DNA of 64,000 nt from Treponema sp. (GTDB lineage Bacteria > Spirochaetota > Spirochaetia > Treponematales > Treponemataceae), in assembly GCA_016288205.1 (NCBI GenBank), contig JAEEYO010000036.1, positions 1-64,000 on the forward strand. Direction: 5' to 3'. The notes under the pieces were generated by a model. That model was given only the letters and a program-made list of their open reading frames with translations. It did no database searches and was not told the DNA's origin. Shown here piece by piece: positions 41,583 to 51,225 of the stretch (positions are counted from its first letter, which is position 1; each line of letters starts with the position of its first letter). The position numbers and the translations under genes were made by a program.

Positions 41583-42014
41583 TCAGGCAATCATTCCGAA
41601 AACCATTGCAAACAGAGCGACGGTTTCGCAAAGACCGACTACCATGATGTAGTTTGTGAATCCCTTTCCGGTTTCTCCCAAGGCATCGCTACCTGCGGCA
41701 CCGGCTTTTCCCTGAGCGATTGCGGACATGCACATTGCAAGACCACAAGCAAGACCCAGACCCAGTGAGAACAAAGGATCAAGAGCACCGTCCAAAACCT
41801 TTCCCTTCATTGAGTTCATCAGAAGGAAGCCGTAGATGGTCTGTGTAAGCGGAGCACCCGCAAAAACCACCAGAAGGAAGGGAGCGGGCTTGTTATTCAG
41901 GTAGCATCTCTTCCATGCACCAATGGCACCCTGTCCTGCAATTCCAATTCCAATTGCGCTTCCCATAGCAGCAATACCCATAACCAAACCGGCACCAATC
42001 ATACCCCAGTTCAT
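41583..42014 (-). CDS. atpK: V-type ATP synthase subunit K (rotor ring proteolipid)
   Basis: 143 residues with four helices in two hairpins, each opening with a Gly-rich helix (MGSAIGIGIAGQGAIG and SLGLGLACGLAMCMSAIAQG). The second hairpin carries the ion-binding Glu in GLCETVALF. The first has PLTQTIYGF in the matching place, so one carboxylate serves each double hairpin as in Enterococcus NtpK. Thr57, Gln58, Gln101 and Glu130 line up with the Na+ ligands of NtpK, which suggests sodium coupling. It is last in the operon, separated from atpI by a stable hairpin. Confidence 0.93.
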   Translation of the reverse strand: MNWGMIGAGLVMGIAAMGSAIGIGIAGQGAIGAWKRCYLNNKPAPFLLVVFAGAPLTQTIYGFLLMNSMKGKVLDGALDPLFSLGLGLACGLAMCMSAIAQGKAGAAGSDALGETGKGFTNYIMVVGLCETVALFAMVFGMIA

Positions 42015-42064
42015 AATCTTTACTCCTTAAACGCTTTTGCGCTTTATATTTTTCTTATTATCAA

Positions 42065-42082
42065 GCAGGATTTTCGTCCTGC
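42065..42082 (-). other. Intergenic hairpin between atpI and atpK
   Basis: GCAGGA-CGAAAA-TCCTGC on the minus strand, a perfect 6-bp stem with no T-run. In ATPase operons such gaps often protect or separately process the message for the multicopy ring subunit. This role is inferred. Confidence 0.5.
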
Positions 42083-42122
42083 CTGTTAAAACCTTACTTA
42101 ACTGACATTAAAGTCAGATCCA

Positions 42123-44240
42123 TCACCTCAGTTTGCCGAGGCTTCCCATCGCGTTGATTGCCTTTCCCAGACCCTCAATGCGGATTTCCTTGTTTGCATT
42201 TCCGTTCTCGCTAAACGGTCTGTACTTGGTTCCGCTCCATGCCATGCCCAGATGCTGAGAGAATTCCAGCGTATTAAGACGCACACCATGAACCACAACC
42301 GAAAGCACGTTAAGTATGGCGTTGAGTCCGTGACCGAAGCACAAAAGCACTACCATCAGGATTCCGAAAATCACCATCTTTGCGACCACACCGCCGTTGG
42401 CTCCGAAAATGTTCAAAGCCATGCTGTTTACGGTACTTGAGATTGCACCGCCCGCAAGAGCAACAGCCCAGAGACGGATGTACGAAACAATGTCACTGAA
42501 CACGTTGACCACTCCAAGCAGCACGGAAATGATATTCTTGCAGCTTTCAAGCACGGATTTTCCTATGCTTCCCTCGTAGTTCGAGAAGATGAAGCTCAGG
42601 ACGAATCCGAAGAGCAGCACACCGATGGCAATCAGCGGCATTGCAGACGGCAGGTTAACCGCACCGCCAAATATGGAAATTGGATTTCCGGTATCTGACA
42701 GAGGATATTTCGTAGCGTCCACGACCAGGCTCATCACCACGTAGAACATACCCCAGAGCTGAAGCAGGGATCCCAAATCACCAAGGCATTTAAGGCTCTT
42801 TTTGTCGGCCATAAAGCACTTGATGTGAGCGATGCTCAGCTGGACCAAGGCAAGCATGAAACAGAAAATCTTCTGGTTTGTGTTCGCAGTGTCCTCAGCA
42901 AGCCTGTCTCCCATATTGTAAACCAAATCGAGCTTGGCCTTTGATATGGGTTTCAGAGACAGTCCCACCATCCACTCAGGAAGAACTTTGTAGTCAATTC
43001 CGAACCATGAGCAGGTGAAGATTCCGTAAGCCGTGGTGCACAGTCCCAAAAGGGTCACGAGCACCGGCAGGGATCTTTTTCCGCTCTTTGACTTTGCAAG
43101 GAGAAGCAGACCGAGAAGCGAAATTATCGCACCGTATCCAGCATCTCCGAAAATCATCGCGAAGAAAATGCAGAAGAACAGCAGGAACCATCCAGAGATG
43201 TCAAACTCATGGTAGCCCGGCGTAACGTCAAGGAAGTCGGTAAGCGGATAGATTATGCTCACCAGCTTATTGTTGCGAAGTTTTGTCGGAACAGGATCTT
43301 CCTCGGCAGGATCGGATGCTGCGAATGCCCACTCGTTCATCTTGCAGGCAGACGCGAAATCCTCCATTGAATCCTCTGGAACATAGCCCGTAAGCCATGC
43401 GAGTTTGCCGCTTCTGTCTTTCTCTTCCTCGGCAACCTTTTCCAAAGCTTCCTCAATGGTCTCAAGTCCGGCAGATTTTTCTCCACTCACCTCTTTCGGC
43501 ATGTCCCTTTCCATTCCACTGAAGATATTCTCAAACTCAATGTTTCCGGCAAGATTTTCCTTAAAACCGGCAATGGCGGAACTGTATTTCTTTGCGTCCT
43601 CAAGGGACTTTTCTATGGAAGAAATCTCATTCTTTGAGGCCGCAATCTCAGCCTGGAATTCCCCGGAGGATTTTTCAGGCATGGGCACTGCAAATGCTTC
43701 CGGCGGCAAATCTGCGGGTCTCTCCAGAACCTCCTCCTCGGAAAGAAGAAGGAAACGGATGATTTTTCCCACGGAGTTAACCACCATGGTCTTTGAGTTC
43801 TCACCGATGAGTCCGTACTTTTCCACGGGAATCTCATACATATACATGCAGACACCCTTTTCGGCAAGGTACTTAAAATCATCGGGATTGACGGAACCCC
43901 ATTTGGAAAGTCTGTCAAGCTCCTGCGTGTCCTGCGAAATCAAATCCATGAGGGCTTTTTTTCTGTCACTCAGCGCGACAATCTCCCTTGCCCTCTTGTC
44001 AGCCTCATCGCTTGAAAGCTCCACCTGCGCGGGAAGCAACTTTTTGGGCAGCTTTATTTCGTCAAGAACGGAAAGAGCCTTATCAGCCGCAGCGCTCGCA
44101 TCCTTGAAAGCCTGCAAGACGGGACCATGCCCCTCCACAGTCTCCAGATGCACAAGCCCAATCTTCCTGAGCTTTTTGAGCGCGGATTTTCTCTCAGAAT
44201 TCAGCATTACAATGGAGACTTTTTTCATGGGTACAATCAT
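42123..44240 (-). CDS. atpI: V-type ATP synthase subunit I (a-subunit)
   Basis: 705 residues. The N-terminal half (to about 340) is cytoplasmic and coiled (for example SKNEISSIEKSLEDAKKYSSAIAG), forming the peripheral-stalk contact. The C-terminal half has some seven to eight membrane helices with IFFAMIFGDAGYGAIISLLG, the family signature. SIIRLWAVALAGG-type sequence (SYIRLWAVALAGGAIS) holds the essential Arg of the ion half-channels. GHGLNAILNVLSVVVHGVRLNTLEF is the conserved tail. It overlaps atpD by 4 bp. Confidence 0.94.
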   Translation of the reverse strand: MIVPMKKVSIVMLNSERKSALKKLRKIGLVHLETVEGHGPVLQAFKDASAAADKALSVLDEIKLPKKLLPAQVELSSDEADKRAREIVALSDRKKALMDLISQDTQELDRLSKWGSVNPDDFKYLAEKGVCMYMYEIPVEKYGLIGENSKTMVVNSVGKIIRFLLLSEEEVLERPADLPPEAFAVPMPEKSSGEFQAEIAASKNEISSIEKSLEDAKKYSSAIAGFKENLAGNIEFENIFSGMERDMPKEVSGEKSAGLETIEEALEKVAEEEKDRSGKLAWLTGYVPEDSMEDFASACKMNEWAFAASDPAEEDPVPTKLRNNKLVSIIYPLTDFLDVTPGYHEFDISGWFLLFFCIFFAMIFGDAGYGAIISLLGLLLLAKSKSGKRSLPVLVTLLGLCTTAYGIFTCSWFGIDYKVLPEWMVGLSLKPISKAKLDLVYNMGDRLAEDTANTNQKIFCFMLALVQLSIAHIKCFMADKKSLKCLGDLGSLLQLWGMFYVVMSLVVDATKYPLSDTGNPISIFGGAVNLPSAMPLIAIGVLLFGFVLSFIFSNYEGSIGKSVLESCKNIISVLLGVVNVFSDIVSYIRLWAVALAGGAISSTVNSMALNIFGANGGVVAKMVIFGILMVVLLCFGHGLNAILNVLSVVVHGVRLNTLEFSQHLGMAWSGTKYRPFSENGNANKEIRIEGLGKAINAMGSLGKLR

Positions 44241-44923
44241 TTTTTAGCCTCCTTCTTTGCTGTGGTTCTGGTCGTACGTCTCTTTTTGGGAGCCTCATCC
44301 TCCTCATCCACAACAACAGGTGTTGCAGAAGCGGACTGTAGCTTCCTCTTTGAGATCTTACTTCTAACAACGGCGGCAACCTGCTCATCACCAAGGAAAA
44401 TACCGATTTTCTTGATGTTGGCCTTTGTCTCCGGAATTTTTACCTTTTCAAACAGGTTCACTCTCTGGCTTGTGGTCCTGAGCTCCTGGGTCAGCAATCT
44501 TACCTGCTCCTCCAGAACCTCGGCTTCCAAATCCAGCTCAAGTTCCCGCTCCATCCGGTCTGCAGCCATATCAATCCACAGAGGGGTCGAATAGAGGTCG
44601 TAGTCACCACGGCCAAAATCAGCACCCTCATAGATTGGGATTTTCACACCGGCAATGTTGCTCCAGCCCTTCTTGATGTTTCTTACTGTCACCATGTCGG
44701 GCTTGAAGGCATCTTTTTCACCAAAGACGGAGATCCATTTCTGGAAATCCTCCTCAAGTGCTTTCTTTTCCTCTCGGACTGCCTTGCACTTTTCATCTAT
44801 GGTGCGGATTTCTGACTGCAGCTGCTGTTTTTTGAGCGTAAGGGTCGGAAGATAACGCTGATACATTTTCAGCGCGTCTTTCTGTGCCTTCTGCTCGTTT
44901 TTCGTCAGCTTAATCTTTGCCAT
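44237..44923 (-). CDS. atpD: V-type ATP synthase subunit D (central stalk)
   Basis: 228 residues. The start (KIKLTKNEQKAQKDALKMYQRYLPTLTLKKQQLQSEI) is the usual TK-EL-LK-L--A-RYL-TL-LKK--L subunit-D pattern. Long N- and C-terminal helices form the coiled-coil shaft in the catalytic hexamer. The C-terminus ends in a basic Lys/Arg tail (KKRRTTRTTAKKEAKK), not usual for the family. It lies between atpB and atpI. Confidence 0.92.
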   Translation of the reverse strand: MAKIKLTKNEQKAQKDALKMYQRYLPTLTLKKQQLQSEIRTIDEKCKAVREEKKALEEDFQKWISVFGEKDAFKPDMVTVRNIKKGWSNIAGVKIPIYEGADFGRGDYDLYSTPLWIDMAADRMERELELDLEAEVLEEQVRLLTQELRTTSQRVNLFEKVKIPETKANIKKIGIFLGDEQVAAVVRSKISKRKLQSASATPVVVDEEDEAPKKRRTTRTTAKKEAKK

Positions 44924-44934
44924 TCAGTATCCTC

Positions 44935-46227
44935 TTATTTGGGCCAGAACTGCTCAATCAGATCAGTCTTCAGACCTGTTTCCTGTTTCTCAAAGCACTG
45001 GGCAAGAATCTTCCATCCGTTGTCCAAGGCTTCCTCCAGCGGAATGTTTACGCTAAGGTCCATCATGTTGGACTCAAAGAGCACTCCGTACTTCAAGAGC
45101 TTTTCGTCCCAAGCCGACATATTGAATCCCATGGATTTCTTTTCCAGGGTGTCGCGGTACTGTGCGTAAAGGCGGATCATACCGTCCATGAGAGCGCGGT
45201 GGTCTTTGCGTGTCTTTGAGTTGACCTGCTGCTTAAGACGTGAAAGTGAACCGAACGGCTCAATGTGTCCGCCCTTGAGATAGAACTGTCCCTCGGTGAT
45301 GTATCCCGTGTTGTCAGGAACCGGGTGAGTAACGTCGTCACCAGGCATTGTAGTAACAGCAAGGATTGTGACGGAACCGGACTCAGCGAAGTCAACGGCC
45401 TTTTCGTAGCGGCTCGCAAGCTGTGAATAGAGGTCTCCCGGATATCCACGGTTTGAAGGAACCTGCTCCTGAGTAATGGCGATTTCCTTCATGGAGTCGG
45501 CGAAGTTGGTCATGTCGGTAAGAAGAACCAGAACGTCCTTTCCCTGCAATGCGAACTGCTCGGCAACCGCAAGCGAGAGATCCGGAATCTTCATACATTC
45601 TACGGTCGGGTCGGCAGCCGTATGGATGAACATTACGGTCTTGCTCAATGCACCGCCCTCTTCCAATGTGTTCTTGAAGTAGAGATAGTCGTCATATTTC
45701 AGACCCATTCCACCAAGAACGATTACATCAACCTCAGCCTGCATGGCGATTCGTGCGAGAAGCTGGTTGTAAGGCTCACCGGAGATTGAGAAAATCGGGA
45801 GCTTCTGAGAGACGACCAATGTGTTGAAGATGTCAATCATCGGGATTCCGGTACGGATCATGCGGCTCGGCGTGATGCGCTTTGACGGGTTGACGGAAGG
45901 TCCTCCGATCTCGACAAGGTTATCCACCAGGGCAGGTCCGTGATCACGGGGCTCTGCTGAACCGTTGAAGATACGTCCGAGAAGGTCCTCGCTGAAAGAA
46001 ACCTTCATCTCCTGTCCAAGGAAGCGGATCTGGTCATTTGTGGAAACACCTCGTCCACCCGCAAAAACCTGCAAGGAAACCAAATCACCGTCAATCTTGT
46101 TGACCTCGGCCAGAGAGCGTCCGAATCTTGTGGTGATTTCCGCAAGCTCGTTCAGTTTTACTCCCTTGGCACGAACGGTTATGACGCTTCCGTTAATGCT
46201 TTCTATTTTACTGTATACTTTGTTCAT
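44935..46227 (-). CDS. atpB: V-type ATP synthase subunit B (non-catalytic)
   Basis: 430 residues. It has the alpha/beta fold of ATPase B subunits without a working P-loop, as normal for this subunit: [18 protein letters not shown] stands where A has its Walker motif. [17 protein letters not shown]-like ([43 protein letters not shown]) is the strongly conserved B block. TAATG overlap links it to atpA. Confidence 0.95.
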   Translation of the reverse strand: MNKVYSKIESINGSVITVRAKGVKLNELAEITTRFGRSLAEVNKIDGDLVSLQVFAGGRGVSTNDQIRFLGQEMKVSFSEDLLGRIFNGSAEPRDHGPALVDNLVEIGGPSVNPSKRITPSRMIRTGIPMIDIFNTLVVSQKLPIFSISGEPYNQLLARIAMQAEVDVIVLGGMGLKYDDYLYFKNTLEEGGALSKTVMFIHTAADPTVECMKIPDLSLAVAEQFALQGKDVLVLLTDMTNFADSMKEIAITQEQVPSNRGYPGDLYSQLASRYEKAVDFAESGSVTILAVTTMPGDDVTHPVPDNTGYITEGQFYLKGGHIEPFGSLSRLKQQVNSKTRKDHRALMDGMIRLYAQYRDTLEKKSMGFNMSAWDEKLLKYGVLFESNMMDLSVNIPLEEALDNGWKILAQCFEKQETGLKTDLIEQFWPK

Positions 46228-47996
46228 TACTCACCGTCCTTGACGAGCGCCTTTACCCCGTCAGAGAGCTTTGCATTCTTTTCCTTGAGCAGATCCTCAA
46301 TCTTCTTTTCCTGAGTCTTGAACTCCGCGCTCTCGTACTTGGAATAGTTCATGTCGATGAAATTCTGCCTGAGGTTGTTGAAGAATACGCGCGCATCGTC
46401 CTTTTCCTCATAGTCGAAATCGGAGCCGAGGATTTCCAGAATCTTCTTGAAGATATATCTCTGTCTCTCAGGAGGTGTGGCTCCCTCAATCTCGTCGAAG
46501 CTGTCCTGCTGCATATAGACCGCATCCAGGAATTCACTCTTGAGATAGAGTGTGAAATCTTCAAGGGAAGTTCCTTCCTCACCGACGACCTTCATCATCT
46601 GGTTGACTTCGCATCCCCTGCGGTAAATGGAACGGGCATACTCAACCCACTCCGGTTTAATTACGGAATGATACTTTGACCATGAGTCAAGCGGGTCAAT
46701 AGCCGGATAGCGACGTGCATCGGATCTCTCACGTGAAAGACCATGGAACGCACCTACGACCTTCAAAGTTGCCTGGGTAACAGGTTCCTCGAAGTTACCA
46801 CCAGCAGGAGAAACCGTACCACCGATTGTAACGGATCCGGTCTCACCAGTGCGAAGTTTTACGATACCGGCACGCTCGTAGAATGAAGCGATTGTTGACT
46901 CCAGATATGCCGGGAATGCCTCTTCACCAGGGATTTCCTCAAGACGACCGGACATCTCGCGCATAGCCTGTGCCCAACGTGATGTTGAGTCCGCAAGAAG
47001 AAGAACGTGGAGTCCCATCTGGCGGTAGTACTCGGCAAGGGTAACACCTGTGTAAACGGATGCCTCGCGGGATGCAACCGGCATGGATGATGTATTACAG
47101 ATGATGATTGTACGCTCCATGAGTGAACGTCCAGTCCTCGGGTCCTTAAGCTCAGGGAACTCGGTCAATGTCTCAACGACCTCACCGGCACGCTCTCCAC
47201 AAGCTGCGATGATTACTATGTCAACGTCGGCATTGCGGCTTGTCGTGTGCTGCAAAACGGTCTTTCCAGCGCCGAATGGTCCAGGAATACAATAAGTTCC
47301 TCCACGTGCCACCGGGAAGAATGTGTCAATAAGGCGGACCTTTGTCACCATTGGCTCATCGGGGTTAAGACGCTCGGCATAGCAGTTCACGGCACGCTTT
47401 ACAGGCCACTTGAAGCTCATGCAGATATTTACGCTCTTTCCCTTTTCGTCGGTCAATGTAGCAATTGTGTCATGGATTTTGTAGCTTCCTTCCTTCGCCA
47501 CGGATTTTACAGTGTAAGTGCCAAGGAATCCATAAGGAACCTGAATCTTGTGCACGAAAGGTCCCTCGGGAACTGTACCCACGGAATCTCCTGCCTGAAC
47601 TTTGTCTCCGGGCTTTGCGGTGGGAGTGAAATCCCATTTTACCTTGTCATCAAGGGCCGGAAGATACACTCCGCGCTCCAGGAAGTTACCTGAATGCTCG
47701 GCAAGCAACGGAAGCGGATTCTGCAATCCGTCGTAAACCTGTCCGAGAAGTCCTGGTCCAACCTCAACGCTCAGAAGATCGCCGGTGAATTCCACAGAAC
47801 AATCCGTGGATATGCCCTTTGTCATTTCATAAATCTGCATCTGCGCCGTATTGCCGCGGATACGGATGACCTCGCCCTTCAGGCTCTTTCCGTCAACATT
47901 GACGAATCCCACTTCATTGAGCGAGACTTTTCCGTCAAATTCCACAGAAACCAGGTTTCCGTTGACGGCAACTACCTTGCCTTTTGTATCAGTCAT
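46227..47996 (-). CDS. atpA: V-type ATP synthase subunit A (catalytic)
   Basis: 589 residues. Walker A is [11 protein letters not shown], with [19 protein letters not shown] and [33 protein letters not shown] downstream. The non-homologous insert characteristic of A subunits (about residues 110-190, [22 protein letters not shown]) is present. It hydrolyses or makes ATP. ATGA overlap with the DUF2764 gene upstream. Confidence 0.96.
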   Translation of the reverse strand: MTDTKGKVVAVNGNLVSVEFDGKVSLNEVGFVNVDGKSLKGEVIRIRGNTAQMQIYEMTKGISTDCSVEFTGDLLSVEVGPGLLGQVYDGLQNPLPLLAEHSGNFLERGVYLPALDDKVKWDFTPTAKPGDKVQAGDSVGTVPEGPFVHKIQVPYGFLGTYTVKSVAKEGSYKIHDTIATLTDEKGKSVNICMSFKWPVKRAVNCYAERLNPDEPMVTKVRLIDTFFPVARGGTYCIPGPFGAGKTVLQHTTSRNADVDIVIIAACGERAGEVVETLTEFPELKDPRTGRSLMERTIIICNTSSMPVASREASVYTGVTLAEYYRQMGLHVLLLADSTSRWAQAMREMSGRLEEIPGEEAFPAYLESTIASFYERAGIVKLRTGETGSVTIGGTVSPAGGNFEEPVTQATLKVVGAFHGLSRERSDARRYPAIDPLDSWSKYHSVIKPEWVEYARSIYRRGCEVNQMMKVVGEEGTSLEDFTLYLKSEFLDAVYMQQDSFDEIEGATPPERQRYIFKKILEILGSDFDYEEKDDARVFFNNLRQNFIDMNYSKYESAEFKTQEKKIEDLLKEKNAKLSDGVKALVKDGE

Positions 47997-48541
47997 TTCT
48001 TTTCTCCAAGAATCTCTTCATATATTTTATGGTAAGAAGCAAGTCCCTCGTCCCTGTTGAACTTCTTCATGCGCTCCGTCAGCATAAGGCGGAGACCATA
48101 GCTGAAAACAGCGTCCACCGAAAACATGTCCAGAGGCGCAATCTTGTCCAAAACCGACAAGCGGTATTCGTTCAAAAACTGCTCCGCGCTCAATGGACTG
48201 TCCATTCCTGTTGCCGTGCGGGCGGCCTGAATAACCTCACCGTCCGAAGTCACGGGAACGTCCTTGGCATCCTTCTTCATTTTCTGGGCACGCACCTGAG
48301 CAAGGGCAAAACGTAGGTTCCGCTCCTTGGCATACCACTCATCGAGAAAAGCTGAGCCCGTTGGCTTACTTTCCCTCGGCGGCTCCAGAGACAGGGTTGA
48401 GGCAAGCTCACTGTTCCGTTTGCTCATAAAGCGGGAGCACAAATCCTTGTAGTACTCTGTGGTAATAGGAAGCTTTGCCGTACTGTCACCCGATGTCTGA
48501 AACGCAGGAAGCTGTGACACAAGATAATAAAGACGTTCCAC
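47993..48541 (-). CDS. DUF2764 protein of the V-ATPase operon
   Basis: 182 residues. MERLYYLVSQLPAF and a helical remainder match the DUF2764 family found in V-ATPase operons of spirochaetes and Bacteroidetes in the position where other bacteria have subunit C. It probably serves as the rotor-to-ring adaptor that subunit C provides elsewhere; this is inference from position. It overlaps atpA by 4 bp and touches the atpE stop. Confidence 0.82.
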   Translation of the reverse strand: MERLYYLVSQLPAFQTSGDSTAKLPITTEYYKDLCSRFMSKRNSELASTLSLEPPRESKPTGSAFLDEWYAKERNLRFALAQVRAQKMKKDAKDVPVTSDGEVIQAARTATGMDSPLSAEQFLNEYRLSVLDKIAPLDMFSVDAVFSYGLRLMLTERMKKFNRDEGLASYHKIYEEILGEKK

Positions 48542-49281
48542 TATTTTGTTCCCTTCTCAGAGGCAGGTTTTCTTCCACGGCGGGCGGGAACCTTTACAGC
48601 GGTCTCCTCTTTTGCCTCTTTTGGAGCAGCCTTTGTCTCCACGTTCTCAGCAGAACTTGACTGAATGCCAGCAGCCGCTTTTTTCATAAGTTCCGTGGTC
48701 TTGGGGTTCAGATATGCACTGAAAAGACCGGCAACCTCGTCGGCACTGAAATCATAGAATGCGCTTCCGTCCTTCGCACCGATCCTGAATCCGCTTGAAA
48801 GTGAAGCATCAGCCTTGATTTCAAGACCCTTGGAAATCTGAGCCTTGAGAGCTGTCTTAAATCCTGACTCAAGAGCCTTCAGGTCTTTTGCAGGAAGAAG
48901 CACGGAAACATCCTTCGCATCAGGATTTGCTGCCCATGCCTTTACAGTCTCAGGAACCAGTTTTTTAAGCAGGTCCTTGTCGAAAGCCTTTTCGGTCTCC
49001 GCTGCAACCAAAGCAGAAAGCTCCTTGTTGATTCCGTCGCGGAATGAGATAATCAGATTGCGTCCGGCCTGGGTAATCGCGTCCTCACTGGCCTTTTCCA
49101 TCCTCTCAGTCTCAGTCTTTGCATTTTTAATAATGCTGTCCGCTTTTTCCTCTGCTTCCTTCAATATGGCAGCAGCCTGCTTTTCAGCCTGGGAAACGAT
49201 TTCCTTGGCCTCGTTTTCCGCACTGGAGACACCGTCTCTTTTGATCTTGTCGATCAGTTCTTGTAACTGGACGTCCATCAT
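48541..49281 (-). CDS. atpE: V-type ATP synthase subunit E (peripheral stalk)
   Basis: 246 residues. A long N-terminal helix (LQELIDKIKRDGVSSAENEAKEIVSQAEKQAAAILKEAEEKAD) is the typical subunit-E stalk. A C-terminal globular part follows, then a Lys/Arg-rich tail (VPARRGRKPASEKGTK) similar in style to that of AtpD. The spacing of AGAGAGG favours the second ATG (49278). It is first in the E-DUF2764-A-B-D-I-K operon, behind a TTGACA promoter. Confidence 0.9.
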   Translation of the reverse strand: MMDVQLQELIDKIKRDGVSSAENEAKEIVSQAEKQAAAILKEAEEKADSIIKNAKTETERMEKASEDAITQAGRNLIISFRDGINKELSALVAAETEKAFDKDLLKKLVPETVKAWAANPDAKDVSVLLPAKDLKALESGFKTALKAQISKGLEIKADASLSSGFRIGAKDGSAFYDFSADEVAGLFSAYLNPKTTELMKKAAAGIQSSSAENVETKAAPKEAKEETAVKVPARRGRKPASEKGTK

Positions 49282-49361
49282 GACCTCTCTTTTGTATAAA
49301 AATATCGTAAAGTTTTTCGCCGCAAAAACGCAACCAAAAAACAGATTAATTACATTCCTAT

Positions 49362-49390
49362 AGACTAATACACAAATCGCGTACTGTCAA
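49362..49390 (-). promoter_or_regulatory. Promoter of the V-ATPase operon
   Basis: TTGACA (full consensus -35) and TAGTCT with a 17-bp spacer on the minus strand. The leader is about 75 nt long. It starts only 10 bp after the galM stop. Confidence 0.55.
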
Positions 49391-49399
49391 GAATTATAA

Positions 49400-50449
49400 T
49401 CAAAACTCAAAGACGTATTGTGTGACCTGATGATAGGTCTCACCCGGTCTCAGAATCGTGTTCGGGAATTCCGGATGATTCGGCGCGTCGGGATAGCCCT
49501 GGGTCTCAAGGCAAAGAGCCTCCTGTCTTCCGTAGGGATGTCCGTTCTTTCCCTTCTCTCCGTTAAGGAAGTTCGCGGTATAGAACTGGATTCCGGGCTG
49601 GGTCGTCTTTACGCTCATCTTGCGTCCGCTCGCGGGATCCTTCACATAGCCGAATTCCCTGAGCGTGAAATTCTTCTCGTCGAATCCGGGAACACAATAG
49701 CAGTCGTCGAATCCGAATTTGAGCTTTTCAATCTGTGTGGAAAGCAGCCTTGGAGTGCGGAAATCAAAAGGAGTTCCCTCAACGTCAAGAATCTTTCCGC
49801 TCGGAAGATGGTCCTCCCCAATCTCCAGGACCTTGTCAGACTTGAACATGATTTCGTGGTCTTTTACCGTACCGCCGTCATATCCCTTCATATTAAAATA
49901 GGCATGGTTCGTGATGTTCACCGGGGTCGGAGTGTCGGTCGTCGCATAATACTCAAGGGTAAGCACATTGTCCTCGTTGAGTGTAAAAATCTGCTTCACG
50001 TCAAGATTTCCGGGGAATCCCTGCTCACCGTCGGGGCTCACACGTGAATATTCCACGCCGCGTCCGTACTGGGTCTCAACTTCCCTGGGGCTCCAGACTT
50101 TCTTTTCCCAGCGGTCAAATCCACCGTGGAGGGTCCGTCCTGAGTCGTTGTCATCCAGCTGATATTTTTTTCCATCAATCTCAAAGGTGCATCCACCGAT
50201 GCGGTTGGCGAACCTTCCCACTCCGGTACCGAAGCAGAGACCGTCCATCACCCATCCTTCAAGAGTGGAAAATCCCAGAAGCACGTCCACTTTTTTTCCA
50301 TTTCCAGCGGGAAGCAGAATTGTAGTCAGCGTACAACCATAATTCGTTGATGAAAAGGACATCTTTCCGTTGTTCACGGTATAAAGCTCAATTTCTGAAC
50401 CGTCGGAAAGCATGCCGAAGATATTTTTCTTAAGTTCTAAGTTTGCCAT
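49400..50449 (-). CDS. galM: Aldose 1-epimerase (galactose mutarotase)
   Basis: 349 residues. Interconverts alpha and beta anomers of hexoses. GRFANRIGGCTF, LDDNDSGRTLHGGFDRWEKKVW, VNITNHAYFNMKG (catalytic His) and ETQGYPDAPNHPEFPNTILRPGETY (catalytic Glu near the end) are diagnostic. There is no signal peptide. The TATAAT box lies just 6 bp before the ATG, and no ribosome site is visible, so the message may be leaderless. Confidence 0.94.
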   Translation of the reverse strand: MANLELKKNIFGMLSDGSEIELYTVNNGKMSFSSTNYGCTLTTILLPAGNGKKVDVLLGFSTLEGWVMDGLCFGTGVGRFANRIGGCTFEIDGKKYQLDDNDSGRTLHGGFDRWEKKVWSPREVETQYGRGVEYSRVSPDGEQGFPGNLDVKQIFTLNEDNVLTLEYYATTDTPTPVNITNHAYFNMKGYDGGTVKDHEIMFKSDKVLEIGEDHLPSGKILDVEGTPFDFRTPRLLSTQIEKLKFGFDDCYCVPGFDEKNFTLREFGYVKDPASGRKMSVKTTQPGIQFYTANFLNGEKGKNGHPYGRQEALCLETQGYPDAPNHPEFPNTILRPGETYHQVTQYVFEF

Positions 50450-50455
50450 ACCGAT

Positions 50456-50483
50456 ATTATACCGCGTTTCTGTTAAAATTCAA
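50456..50483 (-). promoter_or_regulatory. Promoter of galM, abutting the start codon
   Basis: TTGAAT, 16 bp, TATAAT, then ATCGGT and ATG on the minus strand. With a 6-nt gap, transcription should begin at the A of the start codon. The -35 region lies just past or at the stop of the upstream gene. Confidence 0.65.
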
Positions 50484-51222
50484 GTATTAATTTTACTTCT
50501 GTGGTACTTATTCCTAAATTTATGGCAATTTCTTCTATTGTATAGCCCTGATCGGACAATTCGTGAACCTGTTTGTTGATAGATTTCTTCGGTTTAATCA
50601 TTTCAGCCGCATTTGTAATCTTCGGGAACTCATTCGGAAGGCCACCAGCGTCCGCCGACTCCACATTGAAATCGGTCTTGCCGGCCCTTTCCACAATCAT
50701 GTCCATCTCATCCTGAAGCGACGTTCTTCCGCCAAGCATCCTCTGCTCACGGCTTTCCTTTTCATACGAAGCAAGTGGTGAGCGTACTTTGAGCAAGGGT
50801 TCTTCCGCCGCGACTTGATTTTTTGGAGTTTTTACCGGAGCAGATTTCGCACCCGTAACCGAGCGTGCCCTTGACCTCGGCTTTTTTTCCTCCACCGCAA
50901 CGGGCTCAATATCATTGGATGTGGAAATTGATTTTATTCTTTCCTGGAAAACCTTGGACTTACCCGCGTTCTCAATCTCACCCCGCAAAATGGCGATGTG
51001 CTTGTCCGCCTCCTGCTCGGCTTCCTTCAGCTGTCTGATCCGCTCGTCAATCAGCGTAATGTTTCTTTCCGCGTTCTGATTGATGTTCATGAGCATACGG
51101 TCCAACTGCTCGCGGGCCTCTGAGATTATGTCATCAGTAGAGAAGATTTTTCTGAAACGGACTATGGCAACAAGCCACATGACCAGATTGAAGACGCACA
51201 GAAGAATAATCAGGACCGCCAT
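50473..51222 (-). CDS. Membrane-anchored coiled-coil protein with DUF6115-like C-terminal HTH
   Basis: 249 residues. One N-terminal membrane helix (VLIILLCVFNLVMWLVAIV) is followed by a coiled coil (about 30-95) and a flexible Lys/Arg/Ser-rich linker. The last 32 residues (QVHELSDQGYTIEEIAINLGISTTEVKLILEF) match the small helix-turn-helix at the end of DUF6115 proteins, which occur near flagellar genes. It is the last gene of the flagellar cluster. Function is unknown; it could act at the membrane in flagellar regulation. Confidence 0.72.
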   Translation of the reverse strand: MAVLIILLCVFNLVMWLVAIVRFRKIFSTDDIISEAREQLDRMLMNINQNAERNITLIDERIRQLKEAEQEADKHIAILRGEIENAGKSKVFQERIKSISTSNDIEPVAVEEKKPRSRARSVTGAKSAPVKTPKNQVAAEEPLLKVRSPLASYEKESREQRMLGGRTSLQDEMDMIVERAGKTDFNVESADAGGLPNEFPKITNAAEMIKPKKSINKQVHELSDQGYTIEEIAINLGISTTEVKLILEF

Positions 51223-51225
51223 GTG

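Noticed and set aside
45780-45830. AtpB appears to have lost its Walker A motif
   Set aside because: This is normal: V-type B subunits are non-catalytic and lack a functional P-loop.
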